64,000 nucleotides of DNA from an uncultured Flavobacteriaceae bacterium (lineage in GTDB: Bacteria; Bacteroidota; Bacteroidia; Flavobacteriales; Flavobacteriaceae), in the NCBI GenBank assembly GCA_947494325.1, contig CANLUS010000001.1:124001-188000 (forward strand), read 5' to 3'. Position 1 is the stretch's first letter, and each line of letters starts with the position of its first letter. The notes under the pieces were generated by a model. It was not told the DNA's origin and searched no databases. It saw only the letters and a program-made list of their open reading frames with translations. Positions 18,364-26,304 of the stretch are shown piece after piece. The position numbers and the translations under genes were made by a program.

Positions 18364-19947
18364 TTATATTTTATCTTTAGTTTGTTTGTTGTTGACTGAC
18401 CTGGAAATCTGTAACGGATTTTCGTTTTTAAGCTCTTCAGGCAAAAGGTCATCTGGCCAACTCTGATAGGAGAACGGTCGTACCCAACGTTTAATTGAAT
18501 GTATACCCACGGCGGTAAACCTACTATCGGTCGATGCAGGATATGGTCCACCATGTAACATTGAAGGACACACTTCAACACCTGTTGGAACTCCATTAAA
18601 GATAATGCGCCCTACTCTATTTTTAAGCGACTTAATTGCGCTAACGTATGTAGAAATCTCACTATCTTCTGCAATCACCGTACCCGTAAGTTGTCCTTCT
18701 AATTTAGAAATAATGGTTTCTAATTGCTCTGCATTTTTACAATTTACCACCATAGAAAATGGTCCAAATACTTCTCGATGCAAGATGGTGTTTTCTAAAA
18801 ATGTATCCCCATCAACTGTTGCAATCGTTTGTTGTCCATAATTTACATTCACATCACCTTCATAATCTGCTACTATTTCTAGTCCTGATTGAGAAAGTGC
18901 AGTTGCCTTGTTTTTCATATAAGCTCCACTTATATTTGGATGCAGCATACAAGAAGGTTCAACTTTCACAATTTCTTCTGATAGCTTGACCACAAAACTG
19001 GTGAGTTCATCGCCTCCAATTCCCAATATTAAACCTGGATTCGTACAAAACTGTCCAGCACCTAACGTAATTGATTTGGCGTAGGTCTCAGCCAAATCAT
19101 TTCCTCTTTTTTTCAAAGCCTCGGGTAAAATAATTACCGGATTTACACTTCCCATTTCGGCAAACACGGGGATTGGTTCTGATCTTTTCGCTGCGAGATC
19201 GAATAATGCACGACCTCCGCGAATACTTCCTGTAAAACCAACTCCTTTAACAATTGGATGTTGCACTAATTCTTGTCCAACCTCTATTCCACTACTATTT
19301 AAATTAGAAAATACACCGTTCGGCATACCGGTTTTTTCGGCAGCTTTTATTATGGCCGAAGCTACCAATTCTCCCGTTCCGGCGTGCATAGGGTGTGATT
19401 TCACAATTACGGGACACCCCGCCGCCAATGCTGCTGACGTATCGCCTCCAGCGGTAGAAAATGCCAAAGGAAAGTTTGAGGCTCCAAAAACGACAATTGG
19501 ACCTAATGGAACTAGCATTTTCCGTAAATCTACTTTTGGCATTGGTTGACGATCTGGTTGGGCAGTGTCTATTGTTGCTTCTACCCAAGAACCATCTTTA
19601 ACCAGGTTGGCAAAAGACCTTAACTGCCCTATGGTTCTTCCTCGTTCTCCTTGTGCCCTACCTTTAGGCAATCCACTTTCAGAAACATAGGTGTCAAGTA
19701 ACTTGTCGCCTAAAGCTAAAATCTCGTCAGCGATCGCATTCAAAAATGCCGCTTTTCGCTCTCCGGTCATTGTACTGTAAGTTTTAAAAGCGGCCGTAGC
19801 CAACTTCGTAGCTGCTTCAATTTCCTCAGAATTGGCCTCAACATAAATAGAATCATTTTCAAGATTCAATTGCGGATTAAACGTTTTGTACGTTTTAGAA
19901 CCTTTAGCAGATAATTGATTGCCGATATAATTTTTTCCTGTTATCAT
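18364..19947 (-). CDS. Aldehyde dehydrogenase; probable 2-oxoglutarate semialdehyde (2,5-dioxovalerate) dehydrogenase
   Basis: A 527-residue NAD(P)-dependent aldehyde dehydrogenase. Catalytic Cys301 lies in GAGQFCTNPG, the general base Glu264 in FAEMGSVNPV, and Asn158 in FGASNFPLAF. The FAEMGSxNP form and the length of over 500 residues fit the type III alpha-ketoglutaric semialdehyde dehydrogenases of hydroxyproline and sugar-acid pathways. It would turn the semialdehyde made by the DHDPS-like enzyme into 2-oxoglutarate, which enters the TCA cycle. It overlaps the DUF1272 gene by four bases (ATGA). No signal peptide. Confidence 0.92.
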   Translation of the reverse strand: MITGKNYIGNQLSAKGSKTYKTFNPQLNLENDSIYVEANSEEIEAATKLATAAFKTYSTMTGERKAAFLNAIADEILALGDKLLDTYVSESGLPKGRAQGERGRTIGQLRSFANLVKDGSWVEATIDTAQPDRQPMPKVDLRKMLVPLGPIVVFGASNFPLAFSTAGGDTSAALAAGCPVIVKSHPMHAGTGELVASAIIKAAEKTGMPNGVFSNLNSSGIEVGQELVQHPIVKGVGFTGSIRGGRALFDLAAKRSEPIPVFAEMGSVNPVIILPEALKKRGNDLAETYAKSITLGAGQFCTNPGLILGIGGDELTSFVVKLSEEIVKVEPSCMLHPNISGAYMKNKATALSQSGLEIVADYEGDVNVNYGQQTIATVDGDTFLENTILHREVFGPFSMVVNCKNAEQLETIISKLEGQLTGTVIAEDSEISTYVSAIKSLKNRVGRIIFNGVPTGVEVCPSMLHGGPYPASTDSRFTAVGIHSIKRWVRPFSYQSWPDDLLPEELKNENPLQISRSVNNKQTKDKI

Positions 19948-20210
19948 TTTTTTTGTATGCGTTTTAAATGAGCTTCAATATCAACGGGCTTATGAACAAT
20001 ATTCGTTGAAACTGGGTATTTCTTTAATAACTCTTTTGGTCTTATTGGACGTTTTTCGAAATCACCTCCACAATTCGGACAAACATGATGCAGTATATTC
20101 TCAACACAAGCAGCGCAAAAGGTACATTCAAAAGTACATATCATAGCATTTGCAGTATTGTAAGGCAAACTGTCGTTGCAATTCTCACATGTTGGTCTTA
20201 TTTCTAACAT
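19944..20210 (-). CDS. DUF1272 small zinc-binding protein
   Basis: An 88-residue cysteine-rich protein with pairs CENCN, CTFECTFCAAC and CPNCGG that form a RING-like double zinc site, followed by a basic tail. This is the DUF1272 pattern (MLEIRPTCENC... at the start). Function is unknown. It is wedged between the deaminase gene (directly adjoining) and the dehydrogenase gene (4-base overlap), so it is certainly co-transcribed with the hydroxyproline pathway. Confidence 0.88.
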   Translation of the reverse strand: MLEIRPTCENCNDSLPYNTANAMICTFECTFCAACVENILHHVCPNCGGDFEKRPIRPKELLKKYPVSTNIVHKPVDIEAHLKRIQKK

Positions 20211-21128
20211 TTATAAATTCATGTAATTGGGTAATGTTGGTCTTACCGCTAAAGCATCCGTTATTATTTTTTCTATTCTTGTTCTTTCTCCTCCTTGCAA
20301 AATTAATCTCGGAGCTCTCACATATTCATTTCCAATACCCGTATGTACCGACGCCATTTTAATATATTGTACTAGCTTGGGATGAATGTCTAACTCTAAA
20401 AGAGGCATAAACCATCTGTATATAGCTATAGCTTCATCAATTCTACCTGACTTTACTAACTCGTAAATTGCAACTGTTTCTGCAGGAAAAGCATCTACCA
20501 AACCTGCAACCCAACCATCGGCACCTAACACCAAACTTTCTAAAGCCAGGGTATCTACACCTGTCATAATTGCCAAACGATCTCCAAATCTATTCTTAAT
20601 TCTCGTAATATTAGTCGTATCTCTTGTCGATTCTTTTACCGCTTGAATATTAGGACAAGCATCTAAAAGCTCTTGAAACATGTCTAAAGTTACCAATAAT
20701 TTATAGTCAACGGGATTATTGTAAATCATAATCGGTAAAGATGTGCTATTTGCAACTGTTTTAAAATAGGTAACAATTTCTGCATCACTTGCCTTATAAC
20801 GCATAGGAGGCAACATCATTAAACCACTTGCTCCATCTTCTTCAGCAGCTTTTGCCAATGCAATTGCAGCTTTGGTTGTTTGCTCTGCAATATTCATTAA
20901 AACAGGAACTTTACCATCGACGAAAGCAACAGTTTCTCTAGTTAATTTTCTACCTTCTTCGTCAGACAAAGTACTGGCTTCACCTAAAGTACCACCTAAC
21001 ACAATTCCATGTACACCCGCTTCTAATTGTGCTTGAATGTTGACCTTGAACATTTCTAAATCTAACTCGTCATTCGCTGTAAATTGCGTAGTTACTGCTG
21101 GCATTACGCCTTTCCATTCTATACTCAT
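20211..21128 (-). CDS. DHDPS-family pyrroline-4-hydroxy-2-carboxylate deaminase
   Basis: A 305-residue class I aldolase-fold protein. The Schiff-base Lys165 lies in QAVKESTRD and the catalytic Tyr136 in IMIYNNPVDY; the GGTLGEASTLSDEEGR loop is the usual substrate-entry region (most DHDPS have GTTGE). In this operon it should convert pyrroline-4-hydroxy-2-carboxylate to 2-oxoglutarate semialdehyde plus ammonia, and is not the lysine-pathway DapA. It is the first gene of the seven-gene operon. Its start is 20 bases from a TAGTTTTG -7 element at 21148-21155 on the minus strand. Confidence 0.9.
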   Translation of the reverse strand: MSIEWKGVMPAVTTQFTANDELDLEMFKVNIQAQLEAGVHGIVLGGTLGEASTLSDEEGRKLTRETVAFVDGKVPVLMNIAEQTTKAAIALAKAAEEDGASGLMMLPPMRYKASDAEIVTYFKTVANSTSLPIMIYNNPVDYKLLVTLDMFQELLDACPNIQAVKESTRDTTNITRIKNRFGDRLAIMTGVDTLALESLVLGADGWVAGLVDAFPAETVAIYELVKSGRIDEAIAIYRWFMPLLELDIHPKLVQYIKMASVHTGIGNEYVRAPRLILQGGERTRIEKIITDALAVRPTLPNYMNL

Positions 21129-21147
21129 ATGATATATTTATTTTAAA

Positions 21148-21240
21148 CAAAACTACCAAATAGCAAGCATTGATACTACTTGGTAATTATCCATTTTTGA
21201 TATAATATTATCCATTTTTTATAATTTATAAATACATTTG
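21148..21240. promoter_or_regulatory. Divergent promoters and paired direct repeats between the Hyp operon and its AraC regulator
   Basis: The minus-strand operon has a perfect -7 element (TAGTTTTG, read on the minus strand, 21148-21155). The AraC gene has TACATTTG at 21233-21240. Neither has a well-spaced TTTG -33 element. Between them the 13-mer ATTATCCATTTTT occurs twice in direct orientation at 21186-21198 and 21207-21219, a 21-base period (two helical turns). That is the arrangement expected for tandem half-sites of an AraC-type activator that replaces a missing -33 element. Confidence 0.6.
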
Positions 21241-21263
21241 AATAATATTCGCACAAATTCATT

Positions 21264-22112
21264 ATGAAAGTATTACCGTTTAATATACCTAAACAGGATA
21301 ATGTTGCTCTTATTTATCAAGAAGATTTTACCGATATATTTTATGATAAATTACACCAACATGAAGAAATTCAATTGAGCTATATAGCCAAGGGAACAGG
21401 AACGCTGGTAATTGGTGATTCTATTAATAAATACGAAATGGGAGATGTCATTATTATTGGGAGTAACATACCTCATGTCTTTAAAAGTGATCCGATTAAA
21501 AACGAAAAATCATTGATGCTTTCGTTATTCGTAAATAACTCATCTTTAAGCAGGAGTTTTTTTGAACTAGATGAATTTGAGTCGTTACAATCTTTCTTTA
21601 AAAATGCCATCTATGGACTAAAAGTGATATCCAATATTGAACAATTAAAAGATCTGTTTCTCCAGTTAAAAAAAGTAGATAAACTAGAGCGTTTTATCAT
21701 TTTTTTTAAAATTTTACAGACTATTAGTAATTCTAATTACCAGCAATTATCATCTTTTATTTATCCAAAAAATTATTCGAATGCTGAGGGAGAACGCATG
21801 AGTAAAGTAGTAGCATATACCATGAGTCATTACGACCAGCCCATTAGCCTAAGTCAAATCTCAAGTATTGCCAATCTATCTCCGAATGCTTTTTGCAAAT
21901 ACTTCAAATCGAGAACAAACAAAACCTATGTTCAATTTCTAACGGAAATAAGAGTCGAACATGCTTGCAAGCTCTTAAGTAAAACACACGAATTAACTAT
22001 ATTAGATATTGCATTGGCGTCTGGATTCACAAATATTTCTAACTTTAATAGAAAGTTCAAATCCCTCAAAAAAAAGACGCCATTGCACTATAAAAAGACA
22101 TATTCTTTCTAA
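21264..22112 (+). CDS. AraC-family transcriptional regulator of the hydroxyproline operon
   Basis: A 282-residue regulator with an N-terminal cupin-like ligand domain (residues about 1-150, HQHEEIQLSYIAKGTGTLVIGD and MGDVIIIGSNIPHVF) and a C-terminal double helix-turn-helix (about 180-282): SLSQISSIANLSPNAFCKYF, then LDIALASGFTNISNFNRKFK and the conserved closing PLHYKK. Position, divergent from and adjacent to the catabolic operon, suggests it is the activator, with the effector probably hydroxyproline or a pathway intermediate. The effector is inference. Confidence 0.9.
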   Translation: MKVLPFNIPKQDNVALIYQEDFTDIFYDKLHQHEEIQLSYIAKGTGTLVIGDSINKYEMGDVIIIGSNIPHVFKSDPIKNEKSLMLSLFVNNSSLSRSFFELDEFESLQSFFKNAIYGLKVISNIEQLKDLFLQLKKVDKLERFIIFFKILQTISNSNYQQLSSFIYPKNYSNAEGERMSKVVAYTMSHYDQPISLSQISSIANLSPNAFCKYFKSRTNKTYVQFLTEIRVEHACKLLSKTHELTILDIALASGFTNISNFNRKFKSLKKKTPLHYKKTYSF

Positions 22113-22128
22113 TATTTCTTACCAAAAT

Positions 22129-22183
22129 TTTGTTGTTTTATTTTTTTATTCTACATTTGTAGAGTTAATTCTAAATTTGTAGA
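22129..22183 (+). promoter_or_regulatory. Promoter with two BlaI-type operators
   Basis: A near-ideal Bacteroidota promoter: TTTG at 22129-22132, 19 bases, then TACATTTG at 22152-22159. The -7 element lies inside the palindrome TCTACATTTGTAGA (22150-22163). A second copy, TCTAAATTTGTAGA (22170-22183), follows 20 bases later, three bases before the blaI-like ATG. Binding there would block transcription directly, as in BlaI/MecI autoregulation. Confidence 0.75.
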
Positions 22184-22186
22184 GCA

Positions 22187-22552
22187 ATGCAATTATCAAA
22201 AACCGAAGAACAATTAATGCAACATCTATGGAAGCTCGAAAAAGCTTTTATGAAAGATCTACTGAATGCATTTCAAGATCCAAAGCCAGCAACAACAACT
22301 GTTGCTACGCTTTTAAAACGGATGACAGACAAAGGTTTTGTTGCTTATAAATTGTACGGAAAATCTAGAGAATATTATCCGCTTGTCAAGAAAAAGGATT
22401 ATTTCTCAAAACACGTAAATGGACTTATCAAGAACTTTTTTAATGACAGCGCTTCTCAATTCGCTTCTTTCTTTACTCAAGAAACAGATTTATCTAAGAA
22501 CGAGTTAGAGGATTTAAAGAAACTAATTGACAATGAACTTAAAAAGAAATAA
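22187..22552 (+). CDS. BlaI/MecI/CopY-family repressor (copy 1)
   Basis: A 121-residue winged-helix repressor: LSKTEEQLMQHLWKLEKAFM opens the DNA-binding part, TTTVATLLKRMTDKGFVAYK is the recognition region and wing, and the C-terminal half is a helical dimerisation arm with the region normally cut or released on induction. It pairs with the M56 gene two bases downstream. It probably represses its own operon through the two palindromes upstream. No beta-lactamase or other classical target gene is near. Confidence 0.92.
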   Translation: MQLSKTEEQLMQHLWKLEKAFMKDLLNAFQDPKPATTTVATLLKRMTDKGFVAYKLYGKSREYYPLVKKKDYFSKHVNGLIKNFFNDSASQFASFFTQETDLSKNELEDLKKLIDNELKKK

Positions 22553-22554
22553 TT

Positions 22555-24990
22555 ATGCTATTCTATATCTTAAAATCTAGTGCCTGCCTACTTATCTTCT
22601 TACTTTTCTACAAACTTTTATTAGAAAAAGAACGGATGCATATTTTTAAGCGTTTCTATTTACTCGGGGCGTTAGTTGCATCTTTTGGTATACCCCTGGT
22701 TACATTTACTAGCTATGTTTTTGTTACTCCCATAGAAGAATTTACCATGTTAGATCAAAATTCTATGATTGGCTTTGAACAAGAGCCCATGCTCCCTATC
22801 AACTATATACCAATTATTTTATGGACTATTTACGGTTTCGGAGTGCTTCTTTTTACACTTAAGTTTAGCTATAATTTATACGAAATCGTTATTAAGATTC
22901 GCAAAAACCCACATTTAAAAACGAAGTCCTTTATCAACGTATTATTAGAAGATCTAACGATTCCGCATACTTTTTTTAATTATATTTTTCTAGATAGATA
23001 CGCCTTCGAAACAAAACAAATACCGCAAGAAGTAATCATTCATGAAGAAACTCATGCAAAACAAAAGCATTCGTTAGATATTCTAATGATTGAATTAGTA
23101 CACATCGTATTTTGGTTCAATCCGTTACTCTATTTCACAAAGCAAGCCATTAAATTAAACCATGAATTTCTAGCAGATCAGGCAGTTCTAAATCAGGGCA
23201 AGAGCACATCTGTTTATCAAAATATATTACTCAGTTTTTCGTCAACAGATTATCATCCAACATTGACCAATGCTATTAATTATTCATTCATCAAAAAACG
23301 ATTTATTATTATGAAAACACAAACATCCAAAAGAGCGGGCCTGGTTAGAGTTTTGATCTTACTACCACTGTTGGCCCTACTAGTTTACGGGTTTAGCGAA
23401 AGAGTTACGGTAGAGCAATACGACCCACAGATTGAGGAAAAAGTTCTCGAAAATCAGGATAAGATAACTAGAAACGAAGTCATTGAATATAATAAAAAAT
23501 GGAACGACGGATCTCCAAATTTCTACTACACCAAGCAAACATTCTGGATAAAAAATAAATTTGGAGAAAAGCAACCTAATAAATTCTCTGAACTTTCAGA
23601 ATTACACAAAAAAAAGTGGTTAATTTTTCCACCAGATATCCACACGAAAGAACAAATTTCCAATTTAGAATTTGAAAAACTTAAAGATGCTTCAACGTAT
23701 GTAGTTAGAATAAACGGTGTACTCATTGACAACACCAAATTGAAAAGGTACAAATCTACCGACTTTGTCACATTTTCGAAAAATAACATCTCTTCGTTAG
23801 CTCATTTACCTCAAAAATATCATTATAATTTAATGACTTCAAAAGGTCTTGAAATGAGCCGATTACTAAAAGAAAGTACAAGAAAAATACAGAAGCAAGA
23901 AAAGGCAACCCCTGAGCAATTGGCAACATATAACAAGTTAGCAAAACATTATAATTCGATGTCTAAAGAAAATATGATAGTCAAACTTAAAGATGTTGAA
24001 AAGCTTAAATATATCTATAGCTTAATGACCAAAGCTCAGAAATCAAAGGCACAGCCATTTCCAAATTTTCCACCTCCCCCTCCACCACCGCCAATGGTAA
24101 AAAATTATATGAACCAAGGTTCTGAAAAACTACAAGTCATTTCTAAACAATTTACAGAACTCGCAGAAAAATATGGGAAAGCCGTTGGTAATTATAATAG
24201 AACCAAAGAAAATTATACAGATTTAGAACGTTTATACGACAATGTAATGAAGTTACATGAAAAGTTCTTATTCATGGCTAAAAAGGAAAATGTAACAATT
24301 CCACCACCACCACCTCCGATTCCTGAGAAAAAAAGAGTTCGTAAAAGCAAAAAATCTAATATTCCACCACCATCTGAGCCGGGAATTATCGAAGAGCAAG
24401 AGATCATCGAGGAAAGAGAAATCATCGAGGAAAGAGAAATCATTGAGGAAAGAGAAGTCATCGAGGAACTTGAAGTTATTGAGGAAAGAGAAGTCATGGA
24501 CGAGCGAGAAATTGTTGAAGAGATAGAAGAAATTCTGCCTACTCCTGTCATTCCACCAAACCCGTTAGATCACATCATTGATTTGGCGAAAAAAGGAGCA
24601 ACCTTCTATTATGATGGTGAAAAAGTATCATCTGACAGAGCAATCGAATTGTTAAAGAAAAGAAGCAATATGCACATTCAAGTTAGAGACCATGATTCAG
24701 ACAATCCGAATGTGTACTTATCAAAGAAACCAATTCGCGTTGACACGAAAAAACAGACTTCGCAAAAAAAATATGGAACAGGATACGCCAACTTTATGCG
24801 TGAAATGAAGAATAAAGGAGGGCAATTTTATTTTGAAGGTCAAAGAATATCATACCACCAAACATCAGAGCTTAAAAAGAAATATGGAAAGTTACATATG
24901 TTAACCCAAAAAGGAAACTCTTACAGACCGCTCATATTTTTATCGCGAAAAGAGATCACCAAAAAAGATTTTGATCAAATTAAAAATTAA
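22555..24990 (+). CDS. M56-family (BlaR1-like) sensor protease with Pro- and Glu-rich repeats
   Basis: An 811-residue protein. Four transmembrane helices (about 1-120 and 255-275) enclose a gluzincin site HEETH (His163, Glu164, His167) with the family's EETHAKQKHSLDILMIE context. Then comes a long exported part not seen in classical BlaR1: about 200 residues of helical sequence, PPPPPPPP tracts near residues 503 and 583, eight six-residue IIEERE-type repeats (611-658), and two copies of a module with F.Y(D/E)G(E/Q).(V/I)S and (V/I)(F/Y)LS(R/K)K near 685-725 and 755-800. No penicillin-binding domain is present. It would sense a periplasmic signal and relieve repression by the partner BlaI. Confidence 0.85.
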   Translation: MLFYILKSSACLLIFLLFYKLLLEKERMHIFKRFYLLGALVASFGIPLVTFTSYVFVTPIEEFTMLDQNSMIGFEQEPMLPINYIPIILWTIYGFGVLLFTLKFSYNLYEIVIKIRKNPHLKTKSFINVLLEDLTIPHTFFNYIFLDRYAFETKQIPQEVIIHEETHAKQKHSLDILMIELVHIVFWFNPLLYFTKQAIKLNHEFLADQAVLNQGKSTSVYQNILLSFSSTDYHPTLTNAINYSFIKKRFIIMKTQTSKRAGLVRVLILLPLLALLVYGFSERVTVEQYDPQIEEKVLENQDKITRNEVIEYNKKWNDGSPNFYYTKQTFWIKNKFGEKQPNKFSELSELHKKKWLIFPPDIHTKEQISNLEFEKLKDASTYVVRINGVLIDNTKLKRYKSTDFVTFSKNNISSLAHLPQKYHYNLMTSKGLEMSRLLKESTRKIQKQEKATPEQLATYNKLAKHYNSMSKENMIVKLKDVEKLKYIYSLMTKAQKSKAQPFPNFPPPPPPPPMVKNYMNQGSEKLQVISKQFTELAEKYGKAVGNYNRTKENYTDLERLYDNVMKLHEKFLFMAKKENVTIPPPPPPIPEKKRVRKSKKSNIPPPSEPGIIEEQEIIEEREIIEEREIIEEREVIEELEVIEEREVMDEREIVEEIEEILPTPVIPPNPLDHIIDLAKKGATFYYDGEKVSSDRAIELLKKRSNMHIQVRDHDSDNPNVYLSKKPIRVDTKKQTSQKKYGTGYANFMREMKNKGGQFYFEGQRISYHQTSELKKKYGKLHMLTQKGNSYRPLIFLSRKEITKKDFDQIKN
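24385..24528 (+). repeat. Eight 18-bp tandem repeats coding for IIEERE-type units
   Basis: The consensus unit is ATCATCGAGGAAAGAGAA; units 2 and 3 are identical and the others differ by a few bases. The frame is kept throughout, giving (I/V)(I/V)EE(R/Q/L)E units. The array lies inside the M56 gene. Confidence 0.9.
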
Positions 24991-24991
24991 A

Positions 24992-25023
24992 ATAAAAGGC
25001 TTACCGTTCTGGTAAGCCCTTTT
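24992..25023. terminator. Bidirectional terminator between M56 and PhnA genes
   Basis: AAAAGGCTTACC and GGTAAGCCCTTTT around a GTTCT loop; A run on the left and T run on the right, so it works on both strands. Confidence 0.88.
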
Positions 25024-25039
25024 CTTTTGTGTCCAATTG

Positions 25040-25621
25040 CTATGATATTTTCTTTACGTACTGCGTAATAATCACAATATGTTGCCCATCGACTTTTCCT
25101 TCAATATATTCGGCATTATCATGATCTAATGAAATTCTGCGAACTGCTGTTCCTTGTTTTGCAACCATACTAGAACCTTTTACCTTCAAATCTTTAATCA
25201 ATACAACCGAATCTCCTGCTTCTAAAATAACTCCGTTCACATCCCGATGAATTATTTTCTCACTTTCATCTTCTCCTTCACCAGTTGCTTTCGCCCAAGT
25301 CAAGGTTTCTTCATCCAAATACAGCATGTCCAACAAATCTTGAGGCCAACCTTCTGCCTTCAAGCGAGACAACATACGCCATGCTACTACCTTTACTGGA
25401 GGATATTCACTCCACATACTATCATTTAAACAGCGCCAATGATTCACCTGTATTTTGGCAGGGTCTTCGATTTGTTCAATACAGGTTTGACAGGTCAACA
25501 AACTTCCATCCACACCACCTATTGAAGCAGAAGGAACTTCATAAACATTTAGGTTTTCGCTCGCACCGCACAACTCGCATTTGGAAGCACTTCTTTTTTC
25601 TAATTCCTTTAAAACACTCAT
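25040..25621 (-). CDS. PhnA-domain zinc-ribbon protein
   Basis: A 193-residue protein. An N-terminal zinc ribbon (CELCGASENLNVYEVP ... CQTC, residues about 16-46) is followed by a middle region rich in Trp, and a C-terminal PhnA domain (about 125-193; DVNGVILEAGDSVVLIKDLK, KQGTAVRRISL). The family name comes from proximity to phosphonate genes in E. coli, yet no phosphonate genes are seen here and PhnA itself is not needed for that pathway. Function is unknown. It stands alone on the minus strand. Confidence 0.85.
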   Translation of the reverse strand: MSVLKELEKRSASKCELCGASENLNVYEVPSASIGGVDGSLLTCQTCIEQIEDPAKIQVNHWRCLNDSMWSEYPPVKVVAWRMLSRLKAEGWPQDLLDMLYLDEETLTWAKATGEGEDESEKIIHRDVNGVILEAGDSVVLIKDLKVKGSSMVAKQGTAVRRISLDHDNAEYIEGKVDGQHIVIITQYVKKIS

Positions 25622-25944
25622 ATTTATTTGCTACTATATCTTTTGCAATAGTACAATAATTATATTCTCAGGCAAACTACTACCACAGAAACCTGTTCTA
25701 ACGAAAAAAACTTCGATCTTTCGACCAAAGTTTGTTTCTAAATGATATGAAAAATAGTGTTAAGATTTTATTCAAAAAAAGTAGATAATATATCTTAAGC
25801 CCCCTTAATTAATCTTCTTTTGTTTCTTAACAACAGTTCAAATATATACCACATCAAAGTATAACGCACCTATTATTAGTTAATCTGACCGGAAGTATCG
25901 ATAAAATGACATTTTACTGCGATCAACGGTTTATTTCGATTAAA
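25622..25944. other. Intergenic region without a recognisable gene
   Basis: A 323-base AT-rich stretch between the PhnA and MmcQ genes. I see no open frame with good codon use, no strong terminator and no perfect TAnnTTTG promoter on the minus strand. A weak inverted repeat, AAACTT...AAGTTT, lies near 25710-25735. Confidence 0.4.
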
Positions 25945-26304
25945 CTAATCTAGCAACTTAAATTGATCTCTTAATTTCTTTGGCATTTTAGCAACAACCA
26001 AGTCATAAGAATGATCAATTAATTCAAAAATCAAGGCATGAGGTAAATTTGTAATTTCTAAGGTATTCCATAGTTTTTTATTCATATGATACCCTCCATA
26101 AATAAGGCCGTCATATTCATCTCTTAGAGCGATTGAACGTTCTGGATCACATTTCAAATTAATTTGAGGAGGTAGACGCTCCAACCCTGATAATACAAAC
26201 ATTTTACCCAGTACTTTAAAAACCAAGGTCTGCTCATCAAAAGGAAATTCTTCTGTCACGCCTTTCTTATTCAAACAATAGTCTCTTACTTCTTCAATAT
26301 TCAT
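25945..26304 (-). CDS. MmcQ/YjbR family DNA-binding-fold protein
   Basis: A 119-residue protein starting MNIEEVRDYCLNKKGVTEEFPFDEQTLVFKV, with LKCDPERSIALRDEYDG and the C-terminal SYDLVVAKMPKKLR. These are the hallmarks of MmcQ/YjbR (CyaY-like fold) proteins. The biochemical role is unknown. Its start overlaps the stop of the frameshifted acetyltransferase gene by four bases, so the two belong to one operon with the cyclase gene. Confidence 0.9.
   Translation of the reverse strand: MNIEEVRDYCLNKKGVTEEFPFDEQTLVFKVLGKMFVLSGLERLPPQINLKCDPERSIALRDEYDGLIYGGYHMNKKLWNTLEITNLPHALIFELIDHSYDLVVAKMPKKLRDQFKLLD

Noticed and set aside
20211-21128. DapA of lysine biosynthesis
   Set aside because: The DHDPS fold is shared, but the GGTLGE loop and the epimerase/oxidase/dehydrogenase operon fit the hydroxyproline-pathway deaminase.
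24385-24528. Short regular repeats considered as a CRISPR array
   Set aside because: The 18-bp units are contiguous with no spacers and keep a coding frame. No cas genes are near.
24213-24551. Minus-strand Ser-rich frame of 112 codons
   Set aside because: It is the antisense of the IIEERE repeat array; the repeats remove stop codons on the opposite strand. The plus-strand M56 gene is well supported.
22187-24990. Beta-lactam resistance locus
   Set aside because: BlaI and M56 domains alone do not show resistance. There is no beta-lactamase or PBP gene here or at the second BlaI locus, and the M56 proteins lack a penicillin-binding sensor domain.
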